Below, one piece after another: positions 25,793 to 34,857 of a stretch of 64,000 nucleotides of DNA. This stretch comes from Flavobacterium pectinovorum. Lineage in GTDB: Bacteria; Bacteroidota; Bacteroidia; Flavobacteriales; Flavobacteriaceae. Position numbers and translations under genes: made by a program. Each line of letters starts with the position of its first letter. The first letter of the stretch is position 1. The DNA lies in NCBI RefSeq assembly GCF_022802975.1, contig NZ_JAFEVZ010000011.1, forward strand, positions 62,001 to 126,000, in the 5' to 3' direction. The notes under the pieces were generated by a model. It saw only the letters and a list, made by a program, of their open reading frames with translations, was not told where the DNA came from and ran no database searches.

Positions 25793-28417
25793 TTGAAAAA
25801 GAATACGCTGAAATATAGTTTTCCATTTATTTTTTTATTTTTTTTGATAGCCTGTTCTACCAAAAGAGATACTTTTTTGGCTAGAAATTCACATGCTTTA
25901 AGTACAAAATATAACATTTTGTACAATGGCGGAATTGCTTTAGACAAAGGATTAGCCACTATAAAAGGCAATAATCAGGATAATTTTTGGAAGATGCTGC
26001 CAATTGAAAAAATGCAGATCGATGACAATATTTCTGACAAGGAGAAAACTAAAAACCCTGACTTTGAACTTGCAGAAACCAAAGCAACAAAAGCAATTCA
26101 GAAGCATTCGATGAATATTGGCAGCAGGGAGAAAAACACTCAAATTGACGAAGCCTATTTAATGCTTGGAAAGGCACGTTATTATGATCAGCGTTTTATT
26201 CCGGCGCTCGAAGCATTCAATTATATTTTATACAAATACCCCAATAGCAGTAATATTTATACCGCTAAAATTTGGCGTGAAAAAACCAACATGCGTTTAG
26301 GAAACGACGCAATTGTGATAAAAAACATCAAGCTTTTATTAAAAAAGACAGATCTGGATAAACAAACATTTTCTGATGCAAATGCACTATTGGCCGAAGC
26401 TTTTTTAAATTTAGAAGAGAAAGACAGTGCCGTTACAAAACTAAAGATTGCTGAAAAATTTTCAAAAATAAACGAAGATAAAGCACGTTATCGTTTTATT
26501 TTGGGTCAGATGTATCAGGAAGCAGGCAAAAAAGACAGTGCGGCTTATTTTTATGATGCTGTAATCGACATGAATCGTAAAGCCGATCGAAAATACATGA
26601 TGCAGGCTTATGCGAAAAAAGCGCAAATGTATGATTATGAAAATGGCAATGACACACTATTTATAGAAACCTATAATAAATTAGTGAACGATCGCGAAAA
26701 CAGACCTTATTATGATGTGCTTTTTTATGAAATGGGAGTTTTCTTCGATAAAAAGAAAAATCAGGAAGACGCACTATTTTTTTACAATCAATCCTTAAAA
26801 AGAAAATCTCAGGATTCTTATTTAATTGCATCAGCTTACAGAAATATTGGTAATATGTATTTTAAAAATACAGATTATACGATGGCGGCTAAATATTATG
26901 ACAGTACACTAGTAAAATTAGATCCAAAAACAAGAGAGTTCGCTTTTATCGAAAAAAACCGAAAAAATTTAGACAATGTTATCAAATACGAAGGAATTGC
27001 AAAACGCAATGACAGTATTATTAAGGTTAAGAATTTACCGGAAATTGAAAGAAAAACGTATTTTGAAAATTATATTGCAGAATTAAAAAAGAAAGACGAA
27101 GCGAAACGAATCATAGAAGAAAAAGAGAAAGAACGATTAGCAAATATTGAGCAAAACACAAATTCAAACAGTGCACCAGAAGCTGTAAATCCTCAGGCAG
27201 CAGGAAATAATTCACCAGTTGGTATGCCTGGAGCTTTCAATCCGCCAACCGGAAATGATGTGGCAAGTGTTTTCTATTTCTACAACCCATCAACAGTTGC
27301 TTACGGAAAAGTACAGTTCAAGAAAATGTGGGGTAACAGAGCATTAACAGGAAACTGGAGACTATCTTCTTCAAAAGCGAATACCAACACCGCTTTGACA
27401 GATTCTATAAGCATGAAGCAGGATTCTTTAAATGCCTTAAAGGAATTAATTGTTATCGAAAAATATACAACAGAGTTTTACGAAAAACAGCTCCCAACAA
27501 CTCAGATTGCTATGGATAGTATTGGTAAAGAGCGAAACTTTGCCTACTATCAGTTAGGATTAATTTATAAGGAAAAATTTAAGGAATACGAGTTAGCCAG
27601 CGGTAAATTTGAACAATTGCTTCTTAATAATCCGGAAGAAAAATGGATCTTGCCATCGATGTATAATTTGTATAAAATATATCAAATTACGAATCCTGCC
27701 AGAGCCGAAAGAATAAAATCTGATATTATTGGCAATTATCCAAATTCGAGATATGCTCAAATTTTAAATAATACAAATCCTGAAAACGGCACAAATTTAT
27801 CGCCCGAAAAGGAATATGAAAAATGGTATAAATTATTTCAGGAAGAACAGTTCGATGTTGTACTGGACAATATTGATAATTTAATAAATCAATATTCAGG
27901 AGATGAGATTGTCTCTAAATTTGAGTTGTTAAAAGCCAATACGTTAGGAAAAGTCAATGGTTTGGCTGCCTATAAAAAAAGTATGGAAGAAGTTGCGGAT
28001 AATTACCCAAATAGTGAAGAAGGTAAAACTGCACGTGAACTTTTAGAAAAGCAAATTCCAACCCTGGAAAAACTTGATTTTACGAAAGTTGATGGAAAAA
28101 GCTGGAAAATTTTATATTTAGTTGGCAAAAACGATACTAAAACAGCTAAAAAAATTGAAGAGGCGATTAAAGTTTTTTTATTAATTGAAAATTTTGAAAG
28201 ATTAACTACTTCTCTTGATAAGTACAACAGAACAGAAAGTTTTTTTGCAATTCACGGTATGAAATCTGAAGCTTATGCCAGAGATGTTGCAGGAGTTTTG
28301 AGAGATGATGAAAAATATAAAATTTCACATCCTTTTATTATTATATCAAGTGAAAATTATAAAATAGTTCAGATGAAGAAAAATCTTCAGACTTATTTAG
28401 CGCCAAAAACTCCATAA
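25793..28417 (+). CDS. sprE: T9SS/gliding-motility TPR lipoprotein SprE (PorW)
   Basis: An 874-residue lipoprotein. In F. johnsoniae SprE (PorW in Porphyromonas) is needed for type IX secretion and gliding. The start is a TTG giving MKKNTLKYSFPFIFLFFLIA and the lipobox cysteine C21; no ATG fits before the signal peptide. Multiple TPR-like helical pairs cover residues 110-390 (YLMLGKARYYDQRFIPALEA; YRNIGNMYFKNTDYTMAAKY). A Pro/Asn-rich linker (about 455-490) and a second TPR region (560-760) follow. Its opening (STKRDTFLARNSHALSTKYN) and length fit SprE. The bactofilin gene starts 2 nt after it, so they are cotranscribed. It is probably the system through which the window's sorting-tail proteins are secreted. 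Confidence 0.88.
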   Translation: MKKNTLKYSFPFIFLFFLIACSTKRDTFLARNSHALSTKYNILYNGGIALDKGLATIKGNNQDNFWKMLPIEKMQIDDNISDKEKTKNPDFELAETKATKAIQKHSMNIGSREKNTQIDEAYLMLGKARYYDQRFIPALEAFNYILYKYPNSSNIYTAKIWREKTNMRLGNDAIVIKNIKLLLKKTDLDKQTFSDANALLAEAFLNLEEKDSAVTKLKIAEKFSKINEDKARYRFILGQMYQEAGKKDSAAYFYDAVIDMNRKADRKYMMQAYAKKAQMYDYENGNDTLFIETYNKLVNDRENRPYYDVLFYEMGVFFDKKKNQEDALFFYNQSLKRKSQDSYLIASAYRNIGNMYFKNTDYTMAAKYYDSTLVKLDPKTREFAFIEKNRKNLDNVIKYEGIAKRNDSIIKVKNLPEIERKTYFENYIAELKKKDEAKRIIEEKEKERLANIEQNTNSNSAPEAVNPQAAGNNSPVGMPGAFNPPTGNDVASVFYFYNPSTVAYGKVQFKKMWGNRALTGNWRLSSSKANTNTALTDSISMKQDSLNALKELIVIEKYTTEFYEKQLPTTQIAMDSIGKERNFAYYQLGLIYKEKFKEYELASGKFEQLLLNNPEEKWILPSMYNLYKIYQITNPARAERIKSDIIGNYPNSRYAQILNNTNPENGTNLSPEKEYEKWYKLFQEEQFDVVLDNIDNLINQYSGDEIVSKFELLKANTLGKVNGLAAYKKSMEEVADNYPNSEEGKTARELLEKQIPTLEKLDFTKVDGKSWKILYLVGKNDTKTAKKIEEAIKVFLLIENFERLTTSLDKYNRTESFFAIHGMKSEAYARDVAGVLRDDEKYKISHPFIIISSENYKIVQMKKNLQTYLAPKTP

Positions 28418-28419
28418 TC

Positions 28420-28830
28420 ATGTTTGAAAAAGCAAAAAAAAGCGGCACAGAGCTTTTAGGAAAAACCAACCGAATTGTTGAAGGAACTTCTATTATAGGA
28501 GATATTGTTTCTAAAGCTGATTTCAGACTGGATGGAGAATTGATAGGAAATTTTACTTCACAGGGAAAATTAGTCATTGGACCATCAGGTGTTATAAAAG
28601 GAGAAATTATTTGTCATAATGCAGATATTGAAGGAGAATTTCAGGGAAAACTAAAAGTTTTAGAAGTCCTTAATATAAAAGCAACAGCGCACATTCATGG
28701 AGAAGTGGCTGTTGGAAAATTGTCTATTGAACCCGGAGCCGAATTTACTGCAACTTGTACCATGCTTACAAATACGAAAGAAGTAATTTTAAAAGATGGA
28801 AAAGGAGCCGAACAAAAACCAAAGGAATAA
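28420..28830 (+). CDS. Bactofilin (polymer-forming cytoskeletal protein)
   Basis: A 136-residue bactofilin (DUF583), a right-handed beta-helix that self-assembles into filaments without nucleotide. The core (about residues 20-120) shows the six-residue repeats: TSIIGDIVSKADFRLDGELI, GNFTSQGKLVIGPSGVIKGE, IICHNADIEGEFQGKLKV, HIHGEVAVGKLSIEPGAEF. N- and C-terminal tails are short and charged. Bactofilins organise cell shape or local envelope machines; its cotranscription with sprE hints at positioning of secretion or motility complexes. Its last 35 bases overlap the AtpZ-like gene in another frame. Confidence 0.9.
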   Translation: MFEKAKKSGTELLGKTNRIVEGTSIIGDIVSKADFRLDGELIGNFTSQGKLVIGPSGVIKGEIICHNADIEGEFQGKLKVLEVLNIKATAHIHGEVAVGKLSIEPGAEFTATCTMLTNTKEVILKDGKGAEQKPKE

Positions 28831-29023
28831 ATGGATAGCTCTCATTAATATTCCGATTCAAATGGGTGTTATTATTTTTTTGTTTTCATACTTGGGAACC
28901 TGGTTAGATGAAAATCATCCAAGCCCAAAAGTCTACTATAATAAGATATTAGTGATGGTTGGTGTTGGCCTTGCTTTGTATAATGTTATCCGTCAGGTAA
29001 ACGAAATCAATAAGACAAAGTAA
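28796..29023 (+). CDS. AtpZ/AtpI-like small membrane protein
   Basis: A 75-residue protein, MEKEPNKNQRNKWIALINIP, with two transmembrane helices (about 17-37 and 49-66) and the WLDE loop typical of AtpZ/AtpI. In other bacteria these help assemble the c-ring or supply ions to the F-ATPase. It starts inside the bactofilin gene (35-nt overlap), an unusually long overlap that links a cytoskeletal gene to an ATP-synthase assembly factor. It lies upstream of the atp operon, as atpI does elsewhere. Confidence 0.78.
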   Translation: MEKEPNKNQRNKWIALINIPIQMGVIIFLFSYLGTWLDENHPSPKVYYNKILVMVGVGLALYNVIRQVNEINKTK

Positions 29024-29081
29024 ATTTACTTTTAAAAGGACTTTAAATAAATGTTGCATCTTTGCATAAAATTATTTCAAA

Positions 29082-29474
29082 ATGCTTTTAAAAAATTACA
29101 AGCCCATTTTACATTTATTCTTTTTTGCTTTAGTATCCTATATTCTGCATAAAGCTGTTTTTATATTTTTTGATATCCCAAATCAAAACTTTCATTATAG
29201 TTTAGAATGGTTGTATTTGATTTTTTTCTTATTCAGCACAATGTTTTTTATTGTACTATTAAAGTTTACAACTAAAAATTTTGACAGTATCGGAATGATG
29301 TTCATGTTGGGGACTTTGATTCAAATGTTTTTTTGTTATTTAGTTTTGAGACCGATTTTAAATGATAAAATTCACAACGTGTCTGTTGAAAAAACTAATT
29401 TTTTTATAACATTTATTTTGTTTTTGTTATTTGAGACGCTTATAACTGTCCGATTATTAAATGAAAAGCGTTAA
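29082..29474 (+). CDS. Four-helix membrane protein in the atpI position (DUF6168-like)
   Basis: A 130-residue protein with four transmembrane helices at about residues 8-28, 42-62, 70-92 and 104-124 and very short loops. This is the size and topology of UncI/AtpI and of the second small protein found before flavobacterial atpB. I recall such proteins as DUF6168. It lies between the AtpZ-like gene and atpB, and a good promoter follows it, so it is probably the last gene of the sprE transcript. Its role in F-ATPase assembly is an inference from position. Confidence 0.6.
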   Translation: MLLKNYKPILHLFFFALVSYILHKAVFIFFDIPNQNFHYSLEWLYLIFFLFSTMFFIVLLKFTTKNFDSIGMMFMLGTLIQMFFCYLVLRPILNDKIHNVSVEKTNFFITFILFLLFETLITVRLLNEKR

Positions 29475-29521
29475 AATAAGGATTCTGTAAAACAAGGTTC
29501 AAAAATAATTTTTCATATCCT

Positions 29522-29550
29522 TTTGAATATTAATAAAAAATGTACCTTTG
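29522..29550 (+). promoter_or_regulatory. Promoter of the atp operon
   Basis: TTTG (29522-29525), a 17-nt spacer and TACCTTTG (29543-29550) match the Bacteroidota promoter consensus. The predicted transcript starts near 29557 and leaves a leader of about 37 nt before atpB. Confidence 0.75.
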
Positions 29551-29593
29551 CACCAAATTTTAGAAACGTAAAAAAATAAGATTTTCAACAGAT

Positions 29594-30745
29594 ATGGTGA
29601 TTTCAAACAAACCACTCAGATTTATCCTTGTAGCTTTAGTAGCTTGTCTTCCAATGTTAAGCTTTGCTAATGCAGAAAATGAAGCAGCTCACACTCAAAC
29701 TGAAACAGCTCATGAAGCAGTTGCAGCAGGTCATCATGCAGAGCCAACAGATGTAAAATCTAAAATTAAGGCTTTTATTGGTCACCACGTTTTAGACTCT
29801 CATGATTTTACTTTGACTCAGGATGATGAGACAGGAAAATATTATGGTTTTCCATTACCGGTTATTATTTGGGATAATGGATTGCATATTTTTTCTTCAG
29901 CAAAATTTAACCATGGTCATACTGTAGCTGAATCAAAAGGAAATTATTATGCGATTAATCATCATGATGGTAAAATTTACAGAACAGATGCTTCTGGAGA
30001 AATTACTGAAGATGAAAAATCAGGTCACCCAACAAATGTTCGTCCATTAGATTTTTCTATTACTAAAACTGTAGTTTCTATTTTTGCAGCAGCATTATTA
30101 ATGTTCTGGTTGTTTTCAAGTTTAGCAAAATCTTATGCTAAAAACGGAGGAATAGCTTCTGGTGCAGGAAGAATTTTTGAACCATTAGTAGTTTACATTC
30201 GTGACGAAGTTGCAATTCCAAATATTGGTGAGAAACATTACAGGAAATATATGAGTTATTTATTGACTATCTTTTTCTTTGTATTGTTTTTAAATATTTT
30301 CGGATTAACTCCACTAGGGATTAATGCTACAGGTAATTTAACCATTACGTTCTCTTTAGCGATCCTTACTTTCTTAATCACAAATCTTACAGCAAATAAA
30401 AATTATTGGGGACACATTTTCTGGATGCCGGGTGTGCCAAAACCAATGAGAATTATTTTAGCACCAATTGAATTGTTGGGGGTTTTCATCAAACCATTTT
30501 CATTAATGATTCGTTTGTATGCTAACATCTTTGCAGGTCACATAGTTTTAATGAGTATCATCGGATTAATGTTTATCTTTAAAAGCTGGATTGGAAGCAG
30601 TTTGTCTTTTGGATTGTCATTTGTACTTTCAATACTTGAAATTTTAGTTGCCTTTTTACAAGCCTATATTTTTACCATGCTGTCTGCACTTTATTTTGGT
30701 TCAGCAGTAGAAGAGCACCATCACGAAGAAGAAGCTCACCACTAA
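29594..30745 (+). CDS. atpB: F0F1 ATP synthase subunit a
   Basis: Subunit a forms the proton half-channels against the c-ring. The 383-residue form is long, as in Bacteroidota. It has a cleavable-looking signal (MVISNKPLRFILVALVACLP) and a His-rich periplasmic N-domain of about 120 residues (HHAEPTDVKSKIKAFIGHHV), then five or six membrane helices from residue 155 on. The essential Arg is R307, in SLMIRLYANIFAGHIVLMSI. The tail is His-rich (EEHHHEEEAHH). It is the first gene of atpBEFHAG and has its own promoter. Confidence 0.95.
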   Translation: MVISNKPLRFILVALVACLPMLSFANAENEAAHTQTETAHEAVAAGHHAEPTDVKSKIKAFIGHHVLDSHDFTLTQDDETGKYYGFPLPVIIWDNGLHIFSSAKFNHGHTVAESKGNYYAINHHDGKIYRTDASGEITEDEKSGHPTNVRPLDFSITKTVVSIFAAALLMFWLFSSLAKSYAKNGGIASGAGRIFEPLVVYIRDEVAIPNIGEKHYRKYMSYLLTIFFFVLFLNIFGLTPLGINATGNLTITFSLAILTFLITNLTANKNYWGHIFWMPGVPKPMRIILAPIELLGVFIKPFSLMIRLYANIFAGHIVLMSIIGLMFIFKSWIGSSLSFGLSFVLSILEILVAFLQAYIFTMLSALYFGSAVEEHHHEEEAHH

Positions 30746-30857
30746 GTCGAAAGTTAAATGTCTAATGTTTGAAGGTTTATTAATAATGACTTTCAACTTT
30801 AAGACTTTGCAACTTTAGACTATTTAAGAAGAATGTTTAATTTTTAATATATTTATT

Positions 30858-31049
30858 ATGGAAATTCCAAATATCGTTGGAGCAGGATTAATCGTAATCG
30901 GAGCAGCATTAGGAATTGGTAGAATTGGTGGTTCAGCAATGGACGCAATCGCTCGCCAACCAGAAGCTTCTGGAAAAATCCAAACAGCTATGCTTATCGC
31001 TGCTGCACTTATTGAAGGTATTGGTTTCGCTGCGTTATTCGCTGCTTAA
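30858..31049 (+). CDS. atpE: F0F1 ATP synthase subunit c
   Basis: A 63-residue hairpin protein of the c-ring. Helix 1 is rich in Gly (GAGLIVIGAALGIGRIGG), the loop is AIARQPEA, and helix 2 carries the ion-binding Glu53 (LIEGIGFAALF). The residue after Glu53 is Gly, not the Ser/Thr of Na+-binding rings, so proton coupling is expected. A strong hairpin follows its stop before atpF. Confidence 0.96.
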   Translation: MEIPNIVGAGLIVIGAALGIGRIGGSAMDAIARQPEASGKIQTAMLIAAALIEGIGFAALFAA

Positions 31050-31060
31050 TTAAAACACAA

Positions 31061-31099
31061 AAAACAATAGTTGCAACGGTTGGTTGTAACTATTGTTTT
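31061..31099 (+). terminator. Intra-operon hairpin/attenuator between atpE and atpF
   Basis: AAAACAATAGTTGCAAC (31061-31077) pairs with GTTGTAACTATTGTTTT (31083-31099); the stem is 17 bp with one mismatch and a 5-nt loop, followed by TTTAAAA. It lies 12 nt after the atpE stop in the middle of the operon. It could reduce downstream transcription or protect the 3' end of atpBE mRNA, giving more c subunit than b. Confidence 0.65.
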
Positions 31100-31165
31100 A
31101 AAATTAAAACATTAAATTGCTTAGTGCAATTAAAAGGCATAATTTAAAATTTATAATCATATATA

Positions 31166-31666
31166 ATGGATAAGTTAATATATCAGTTTGAGTTCGGTTT
31201 ATTTTTCTGGCAAATATTAATATTTGTTGGATTAATTCTTTTGTTGAAAAAATTCGCTTGGAAACCAATTCTTGATGCAGTAAATGATAGAGAACAAGGT
31301 ATTAAAGATGCATTACTTTCTGCTGAAAATGCAAGACAGGAAATGCAAAACTTACAGGCTGATAATCAAAGAATTTTAAACGAAGCTCGTGCAGAACGTG
31401 ATGCAATGTTAAAAGAAGCTCGTGAAATGAAAGAGCAAATGATTGCTGATTCTAAAAACGAAGCACAAGCACAAGGTCAAAAAATGATCGAGCAGGCAAA
31501 AGCTGCTATCGAAAGTGAAAAAAATGCTGCTATGGCTGAATTGAAATCACAAGTTTCAACTTTATCATTGAGCATCGCTGAAAAATTATTGAAAGAAGAA
31601 TTATCTAACAAAGAATCTCAAACTAAATTAGTGGAGAAAATGTTAGGTGACGTAAAGCTAAACTAA
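31166..31666 (+). CDS. atpF: F0F1 ATP synthase subunit b
   Basis: A 166-residue peripheral-stalk subunit: one N-terminal membrane helix (about 9-28, FGLFFWQILIFVGLILLLKK) and a long charged right-handed coiled coil (30-160, AWKPILDAVNDREQGIKDAL). It dimerises and binds the delta subunit encoded 4 nt downstream. Its ATG follows the atpE hairpin by about 66 nt. Confidence 0.95.
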   Translation: MDKLIYQFEFGLFFWQILIFVGLILLLKKFAWKPILDAVNDREQGIKDALLSAENARQEMQNLQADNQRILNEARAERDAMLKEAREMKEQMIADSKNEAQAQGQKMIEQAKAAIESEKNAAMAELKSQVSTLSLSIAEKLLKEELSNKESQTKLVEKMLGDVKLN

Positions 31667-31670
31667 GATC

Positions 31671-32204
31671 ATGGCAAGTACAAGAGCAGCAATTCGTTAT
31701 GCAAAAGCAATTCTGGACTTAGCAAACTCTAAAGGTGTTGCCGAAGTTGTTAATAACGATATGAAATTAATCGCTTCTACAATTGATAAAAATTCAGAAT
31801 TGAGTGACTTTATTCAAAACCCAACTACAAGGGTTGAAGTTAAAGAAAGTGCTCTTTTGGAAGTTTTTGCAAATGTAAATGGTGTAACCAAAGGTTTGTT
31901 TCATTTATTATTCGAAAACAAAAGATTTGAAATTTTAGAAGCAATTGCTGTAGAATACAGCAAAGTATTTGATGAAGGCAACGGAATAGAAGTAGCAAAA
32001 GTTACGACAGCAATCCCAATGGATGCTGCTTTAGAAGCTAAAGTTTTAGCTAAAATTGCAACTTTGTCAGATAAAAAAATAACAATAGAAAATATAGTAG
32101 ATCCATCAATCATTGGAGGGTTTATTTTAAGAATAGGTGATCAACAATACAATGCTTCTGTTGCAAACAGATTGCAAGTATTAAAAAGAGAGTTAAGTAA
32201 TTAG
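31671..32204 (+). CDS. atpH: F0F1 ATP synthase subunit delta
   Basis: A 177-residue OSCP/delta protein that joins the b dimer to the alpha3beta3 head. It opens with ASTRAAIRYAKAILDLANSK, followed by a six-helix N-domain. The C-domain strand VDPSIIGGFILRIGDQQYNA and the NRLQVLKRELSN end are the family signature. The spacing to atpF is 4 nt. Confidence 0.94.
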   Translation: MASTRAAIRYAKAILDLANSKGVAEVVNNDMKLIASTIDKNSELSDFIQNPTTRVEVKESALLEVFANVNGVTKGLFHLLFENKRFEILEAIAVEYSKVFDEGNGIEVAKVTTAIPMDAALEAKVLAKIATLSDKKITIENIVDPSIIGGFILRIGDQQYNASVANRLQVLKRELSN

Positions 32205-32242
32205 TTTTATTACACATAAAAGTGTCTAAATTATAAATTAAG

Positions 32243-33820
32243 ATGGCGGAAATCAAACCTGCTGAAATTTCAGCAATATTAAGAAAGCAAGTAGAAGGTT
32301 TTGAATCTGGTGCTACGCTAGAGGAAGTAGGAACGGTACTTCAAGTTGGAGACGGTATTGCTCGTATTTACGGGCTGTCTAATGTACAATATGGTGAGTT
32401 AGTTGAATTCGATAACGGACTTGAAGCTATTGTATTAAACCTTGAAGAAGACAATGTAGGTGTGGTACTTTTAGGACCATCTACAGGTATCAAAGAAGGA
32501 TCAACAGCAAAAAGAACACAACGTATCGCTTCTCTTAAAGTAGGTGAGCAAATGGTAGGACGTGTAGTAAACACTCTTGGTTTTCCAATTGATGGAAAAG
32601 GACCAATTGGTGGAGACTTATACGAAATGCCTCTAGAAAGAAAAGCTCCTGGAGTTATTTTCCGTCAGCCGGTAACTGAACCATTACAAACAGGAGTAAA
32701 AGCAGTAGATGCTATGATCCCGGTTGGTCGTGGACAACGTGAGCTTGTTATTGGTGACCGTCAGACAGGTAAATCAACTGTTTGTATCGATACCATCTTA
32801 AATCAAAAAGAATTTTATGATGCAGGGAAACCTGTATTCTGTATATATGTTGCAATTGGACAAAAAGCTTCAACTGTAGCAGGAATCGCTAAAATGTTAG
32901 AAGAAAAAGGGGCAATGGCTTATACAGTTATTGTTGCTGCAAACGCTTCTGATCCAGCTCCAATGCAAGTTTATGCTCCATTCGCTGGTGCTGCAATTGG
33001 AGAGTACTTTAGAGATTCTGGTCGTCCAGCTCTTATCGTTTATGATGATTTATCTAAACAAGCTGTTGCTTACCGTGAGGTTTCTCTTTTATTAAGAAGA
33101 CCACCGGGACGTGAGGCTTATCCTGGAGACGTTTTTTACTTACACTCTCGTTTATTAGAAAGAGCTTGTAAAGTAATTGCTGATGATGGAATTGCTAAAA
33201 ACATGAATGATTTACCGGATTCTATCAAGTCTATCGTAAAAGGTGGCGGTTCATTGACTGCTTTACCAATTATTGAAACTCAGGCTGGTGACGTTTCTGC
33301 CTATATCCCAACAAACGTAATTTCTATTACAGATGGTCAGATTTTCCTTGATGGAGATTTGTTCAACTCTGGAGTTCGTCCTGCAATTAACGTAGGTATC
33401 TCTGTATCTCGTGTTGGAGGTAATGCTCAGATTAAATCAATGAAAAAAGTTTCCGGAACTTTAAAATTAGATCAGGCTCAATTCCGTGAATTAGAAGCTT
33501 TTGCTAAATTTGGTTCTGACTTAGATTCTGTTACTTTAAACGTAATTGAAAAAGGAAAAAGAAACGTTGAGATCCTGAAACAAGGATTAAACGATCCTTA
33601 TACAGTTGAAAATCAAGTTGCTATTATCTACGCTGGTTCTAAAAACTTATTAAGAAAAGTTCCTGTAAATAAAGTAAAAGAATTCGAAGCTGATTTCTTA
33701 GCTTACTTAAACAGCAAACATAAAGATACGCTTAACGCGTTGAAAGCTGGCAAGTTAGACGATAACATTACAGATGTTATTGAAAAAGCAGCAAAAGAAA
33801 TTTCAGCAAAATATAACTAA
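32243..33820 (+). CDS. atpA: F0F1 ATP synthase subunit alpha
   Basis: The non-catalytic nucleotide-binding subunit of F1, 525 residues. The N-terminal beta-barrel (25-95) is followed by the P-loop GDRQTGKST (171-179), the Walker B-like strand PALIVYDDLSKQAVAYREVS (about 262-281) and the conserved LLLRRPPGREAYPGDVFYLH. The adenine-site Arg (GVRPAINVGISVSRVGGNAQ) lies near residue 379. It is complete. The beta and epsilon genes (atpD, atpC) are not in this operon, which is the usual arrangement in Bacteroidota. Confidence 0.98.
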   Translation: MAEIKPAEISAILRKQVEGFESGATLEEVGTVLQVGDGIARIYGLSNVQYGELVEFDNGLEAIVLNLEEDNVGVVLLGPSTGIKEGSTAKRTQRIASLKVGEQMVGRVVNTLGFPIDGKGPIGGDLYEMPLERKAPGVIFRQPVTEPLQTGVKAVDAMIPVGRGQRELVIGDRQTGKSTVCIDTILNQKEFYDAGKPVFCIYVAIGQKASTVAGIAKMLEEKGAMAYTVIVAANASDPAPMQVYAPFAGAAIGEYFRDSGRPALIVYDDLSKQAVAYREVSLLLRRPPGREAYPGDVFYLHSRLLERACKVIADDGIAKNMNDLPDSIKSIVKGGGSLTALPIIETQAGDVSAYIPTNVISITDGQIFLDGDLFNSGVRPAINVGISVSRVGGNAQIKSMKKVSGTLKLDQAQFRELEAFAKFGSDLDSVTLNVIEKGKRNVEILKQGLNDPYTVENQVAIIYAGSKNLLRKVPVNKVKEFEADFLAYLNSKHKDTLNALKAGKLDDNITDVIEKAAKEISAKYN

Positions 33821-33868
33821 TTAGATAGTAAGTCAATTAGATAATTAGATAATGTCTCATGACTTTCT

Positions 33869-33900
33869 AATTATCTAATTTTCAAATTGTCACATTTTCT
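33869..33900 (-). repeat. Interspersed 32-nt intergenic repeat (copy 2, inverted)
   Basis: Read on the minus strand it differs from 24918-24949 at only two of 32 positions. Together with ATTAGATAATTAG just upstream it also makes a local inverted repeat in the atpA-atpG gap. Confidence 0.7.
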
Positions 33901-33909
33901 CATTAACAA

Positions 33910-34770
33910 ATGGCAAATTTAAAGGAAATCCGTAATAGAATTACTTCCGTTTCATCGACGATGCAAATTACATCGGCAATGAAAATGGTTTCTGCTGCAA
34001 AGCTTAAGAAAGCACAAGATGCAATCACTGCAATGCGACCTTATGCCGAGAAATTAACGGAATTACTGCAAAATCTTTCTGCTACACTTGAGGGTGAAGT
34101 TGGTGGAGATTATACAACGCAGCGTGAAGTAAAAAAAGTATTACTTGTTGCTATAACTTCAAACAGAGGTTTATGTGGTGCATTTAATTCAAATGTAATT
34201 AAAGAAATCAAAAACCGTACAGAACTTTATGCTGGAAAACAGGTTGATGTTTTTCCTATAGGTAAAAAAGGAAATGATGTTTTAGCTAAAACTCATAAAG
34301 TTCATGGTCACCATAATGCAATTTTTGATCATTTAACTTTTGAAAATGTTGCTCATATTGCAGATAATTTGACTGAAAAATTCTTATCTGGAGAATACGA
34401 TAGAATTGAATTGGTTTACAATCAGTTTAAAAATGCAGCTACTCAAATTGTTCAGGTTGAACAGTTTTTACCTTTAGCTCCAATTAAATCTGATAAACCA
34501 GTTTCTGCCGGAGATTACATTTTTGAACCTTCAAAGGAAGAAATCGTGTTGACTTTGATTCCTAAATCGTTAAAAACACAATTGTATAAAGGTATTCGTG
34601 ATTCATTTGCTTCAGAACATGGAGCGCGTATGACAGCTATGCACAAAGCTACTGATAACGCTACTGAATTAAGAAACCAATTAAAATTAACTTATAACAA
34701 AGCACGTCAGGCTGCAATTACTAATGAAATCCTTGAGATTGTTGGTGGAGCTGAAGCTTTGAACGGATAA
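33910..34770 (+). CDS. atpG: F0F1 ATP synthase subunit gamma
   Basis: The 286-residue central rotor shaft. The N-terminal helix ANLKEIRNRITSVSSTMQIT and the SAMKMVSAAKLKKAQ segment, VAITSNRGLCGAFNSNV (about 78-94) and the C-terminal helix MHKATDNATELRNQLKLTYN, KARQAAITNEILEIVGGAEA are diagnostic. It is the last gene of the operon, and a strong terminator follows 11 nt after the stop. Confidence 0.97.
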   Translation: MANLKEIRNRITSVSSTMQITSAMKMVSAAKLKKAQDAITAMRPYAEKLTELLQNLSATLEGEVGGDYTTQREVKKVLLVAITSNRGLCGAFNSNVIKEIKNRTELYAGKQVDVFPIGKKGNDVLAKTHKVHGHHNAIFDHLTFENVAHIADNLTEKFLSGEYDRIELVYNQFKNAATQIVQVEQFLPLAPIKSDKPVSAGDYIFEPSKEEIVLTLIPKSLKTQLYKGIRDSFASEHGARMTAMHKATDNATELRNQLKLTYNKARQAAITNEILEIVGGAEALNG

Positions 34771-34781
34771 TTTTAAAGCAA

Positions 34782-34827
34782 AAATACAAAAAGAGCCAGC
34801 ATTAATTGCTGGCTCTTTTTTGTATTT
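34782..34827 (+). terminator. Terminator of the atp operon
   Basis: AAATACAAAAAGAGCCAGC (34782-34800) pairs with GCTGGCTCTTTTTTGTATTT (34808-34827) in a long stem with a 7-nt loop and an internal U-run. A degenerate copy occurs at 35583-35612, at the head of the second repeat block. Confidence 0.9.
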
Positions 34828-34857
34828 AAGAATTCCCCATTATTCTTAAATTTAGAT

